In this document: positions 63,827 to 64,000 of the stretch, piece by piece
Layout: each line of letters opens with the position of its first letter
How positions within the stretch are numbered: the first letter of the stretch is position 1
Source: JAGTVG01 sp963699805
Lineage (GTDB): Bacteria; Bacteroidota; Bacteroidia; Cytophagales; Cyclobacteriaceae
DNA: 64,000 nt
Assembly: GCA_963699805.1 (NCBI GenBank)
Contig: CAVOVH010000004.1
Location: 682,001-746,000 of the forward strand
Direction: 5' to 3'
Made by a program: the position numbers and the translations under genes
The notes under the pieces: generated by a model
Databases searched by the model: none
What the model saw: the letters and a program-made list of their open reading frames with translations, nothing else
What the model was told of the DNA's origin: nothing

Positions 63827-64000
63827 ATGTCTGTCACAACAAAAACAGCTAAAAGGACGGGAGGAGATTTCCTGGTCAGGGAAACCTGTGCGGAGGAAAT
63901 ATTTATCCCGGAAGAATGGAATGAGGAACAACGCATGATCTCCCAATCGTGCCATGATTTTTTACGAACAGAGATCTATCCAAAGCTAGACAAGATCGAT
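63827..64000 (+). CDS. fadE: acyl-CoA dehydrogenase N-terminus (partial, runs off window)
   Basis: 58 codons from ATG 63827, still open at the right edge. The translation (TGGDFLVRETCAEEIFIPEE, WNEEQRMISQSCHDFLRTEI) matches the N-terminal start of the acyl-CoA dehydrogenase found after thiolase in Bacteroidota beta-oxidation operons. The enzyme would carry out the first, FAD-dependent step. The context (fadN-fadA directly upstream, 13-base gap) supports the call; the catalytic Glu lies outside the window. Confidence 0.85.
   Translation, partial: MSVTTKTAKRTGGDFLVRETCAEEIFIPEEWNEEQRMISQSCHDFLRTEIYPKLDKID

Overview
The window reads as a chromosome segment of a Bacteroidota bacterium (Bacteroidia / Marinilabiliales-like; order-level placement is inference). 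Supporting signs are TonB-dependent receptors with an N-terminal carboxypeptidase-regulatory-like domain, many secreted lipoproteins, AT-rich start regions with little Shine-Dalgarno signal, a fused NuoCD, a free-standing four-helix-bundle gene, and numerous glycan-active enzymes. No plasmid or phage genes were seen.

Layout. 1-2581 (minus): nuoA-nuoB-nuoCD of respiratory complex I, running off the left edge. 2822-5152: a CotH-kinase gene, a small secreted-protein gene interrupted by an in-frame TAG, and a strong terminator. 5153-10763 (minus): a compact housekeeping run of uvrA, an MltD-like lytic transglycosylase, a LOG-family phosphoribohydrolase and a TIGR01777 epimerase-like gene, the last two overlapping by TAATG. 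10899-17210 (minus): small secreted proteins and a large lipoprotein next to a TonB-dependent receptor. Two upstream sites carry TTAAYA hexamers repeated every 11 bp, the pattern bound by PhoB/PhoP-type regulators. 17405-19306: a MoxR ATPase and a membrane protein.

19578-31389 is a glycan and cell-wall region. A three-gene plus-strand operon encodes a GHL10-NamZ (DUF1343) fusion lipoprotein, a GHL10-like/N-acetylmuramoyl-L-alanine amidase lipoprotein, and a GHL6-type lipoprotein. It faces a GH9 lipoprotein and is followed by a polysaccharide deacetylase. 31811-39686: an outer-membrane beta-barrel receptor, a sugar isomerase/epimerase-like protein, an esterase, and a YncE/phosphoesterase protein divergent from the esterase across a 13-bp-arm inverted repeat. 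40242-46842: an ABC permease, an M55 D-aminopeptidase, a clan GH-A glycosidase-like protein and an ADP-ribosylglycohydrolase-like protein.

35.8-36.0 kb and 39.9-54.1 kb are rich in genetic debris: a RAYT-type transposase remnant, a cyclase N-terminus, two or three internally deleted IS3-like elements, a ThuA-domain remnant, an esterase cut by an IS21 element with a broken istA, and an AT-rich deacetylase gene. A four-helix-bundle gene flanked by octamer repeats in opposite orientation sits between tRNA-Leu(UAA) and tRNA-Gly(GCC). 54360-64000 returns to core genes: an M20 dipeptidase, a DsbD-type protein, a response regulator and histidine kinase, and a MarR-controlled beta-oxidation operon ordered marR-fadN-fadA-fadE. 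In that operon fadN carries two +1 frameshifts as assembled, and a perfect 30-bp palindrome precedes marR.

All assignments come from reading translated sequence and motifs; no database search was run.
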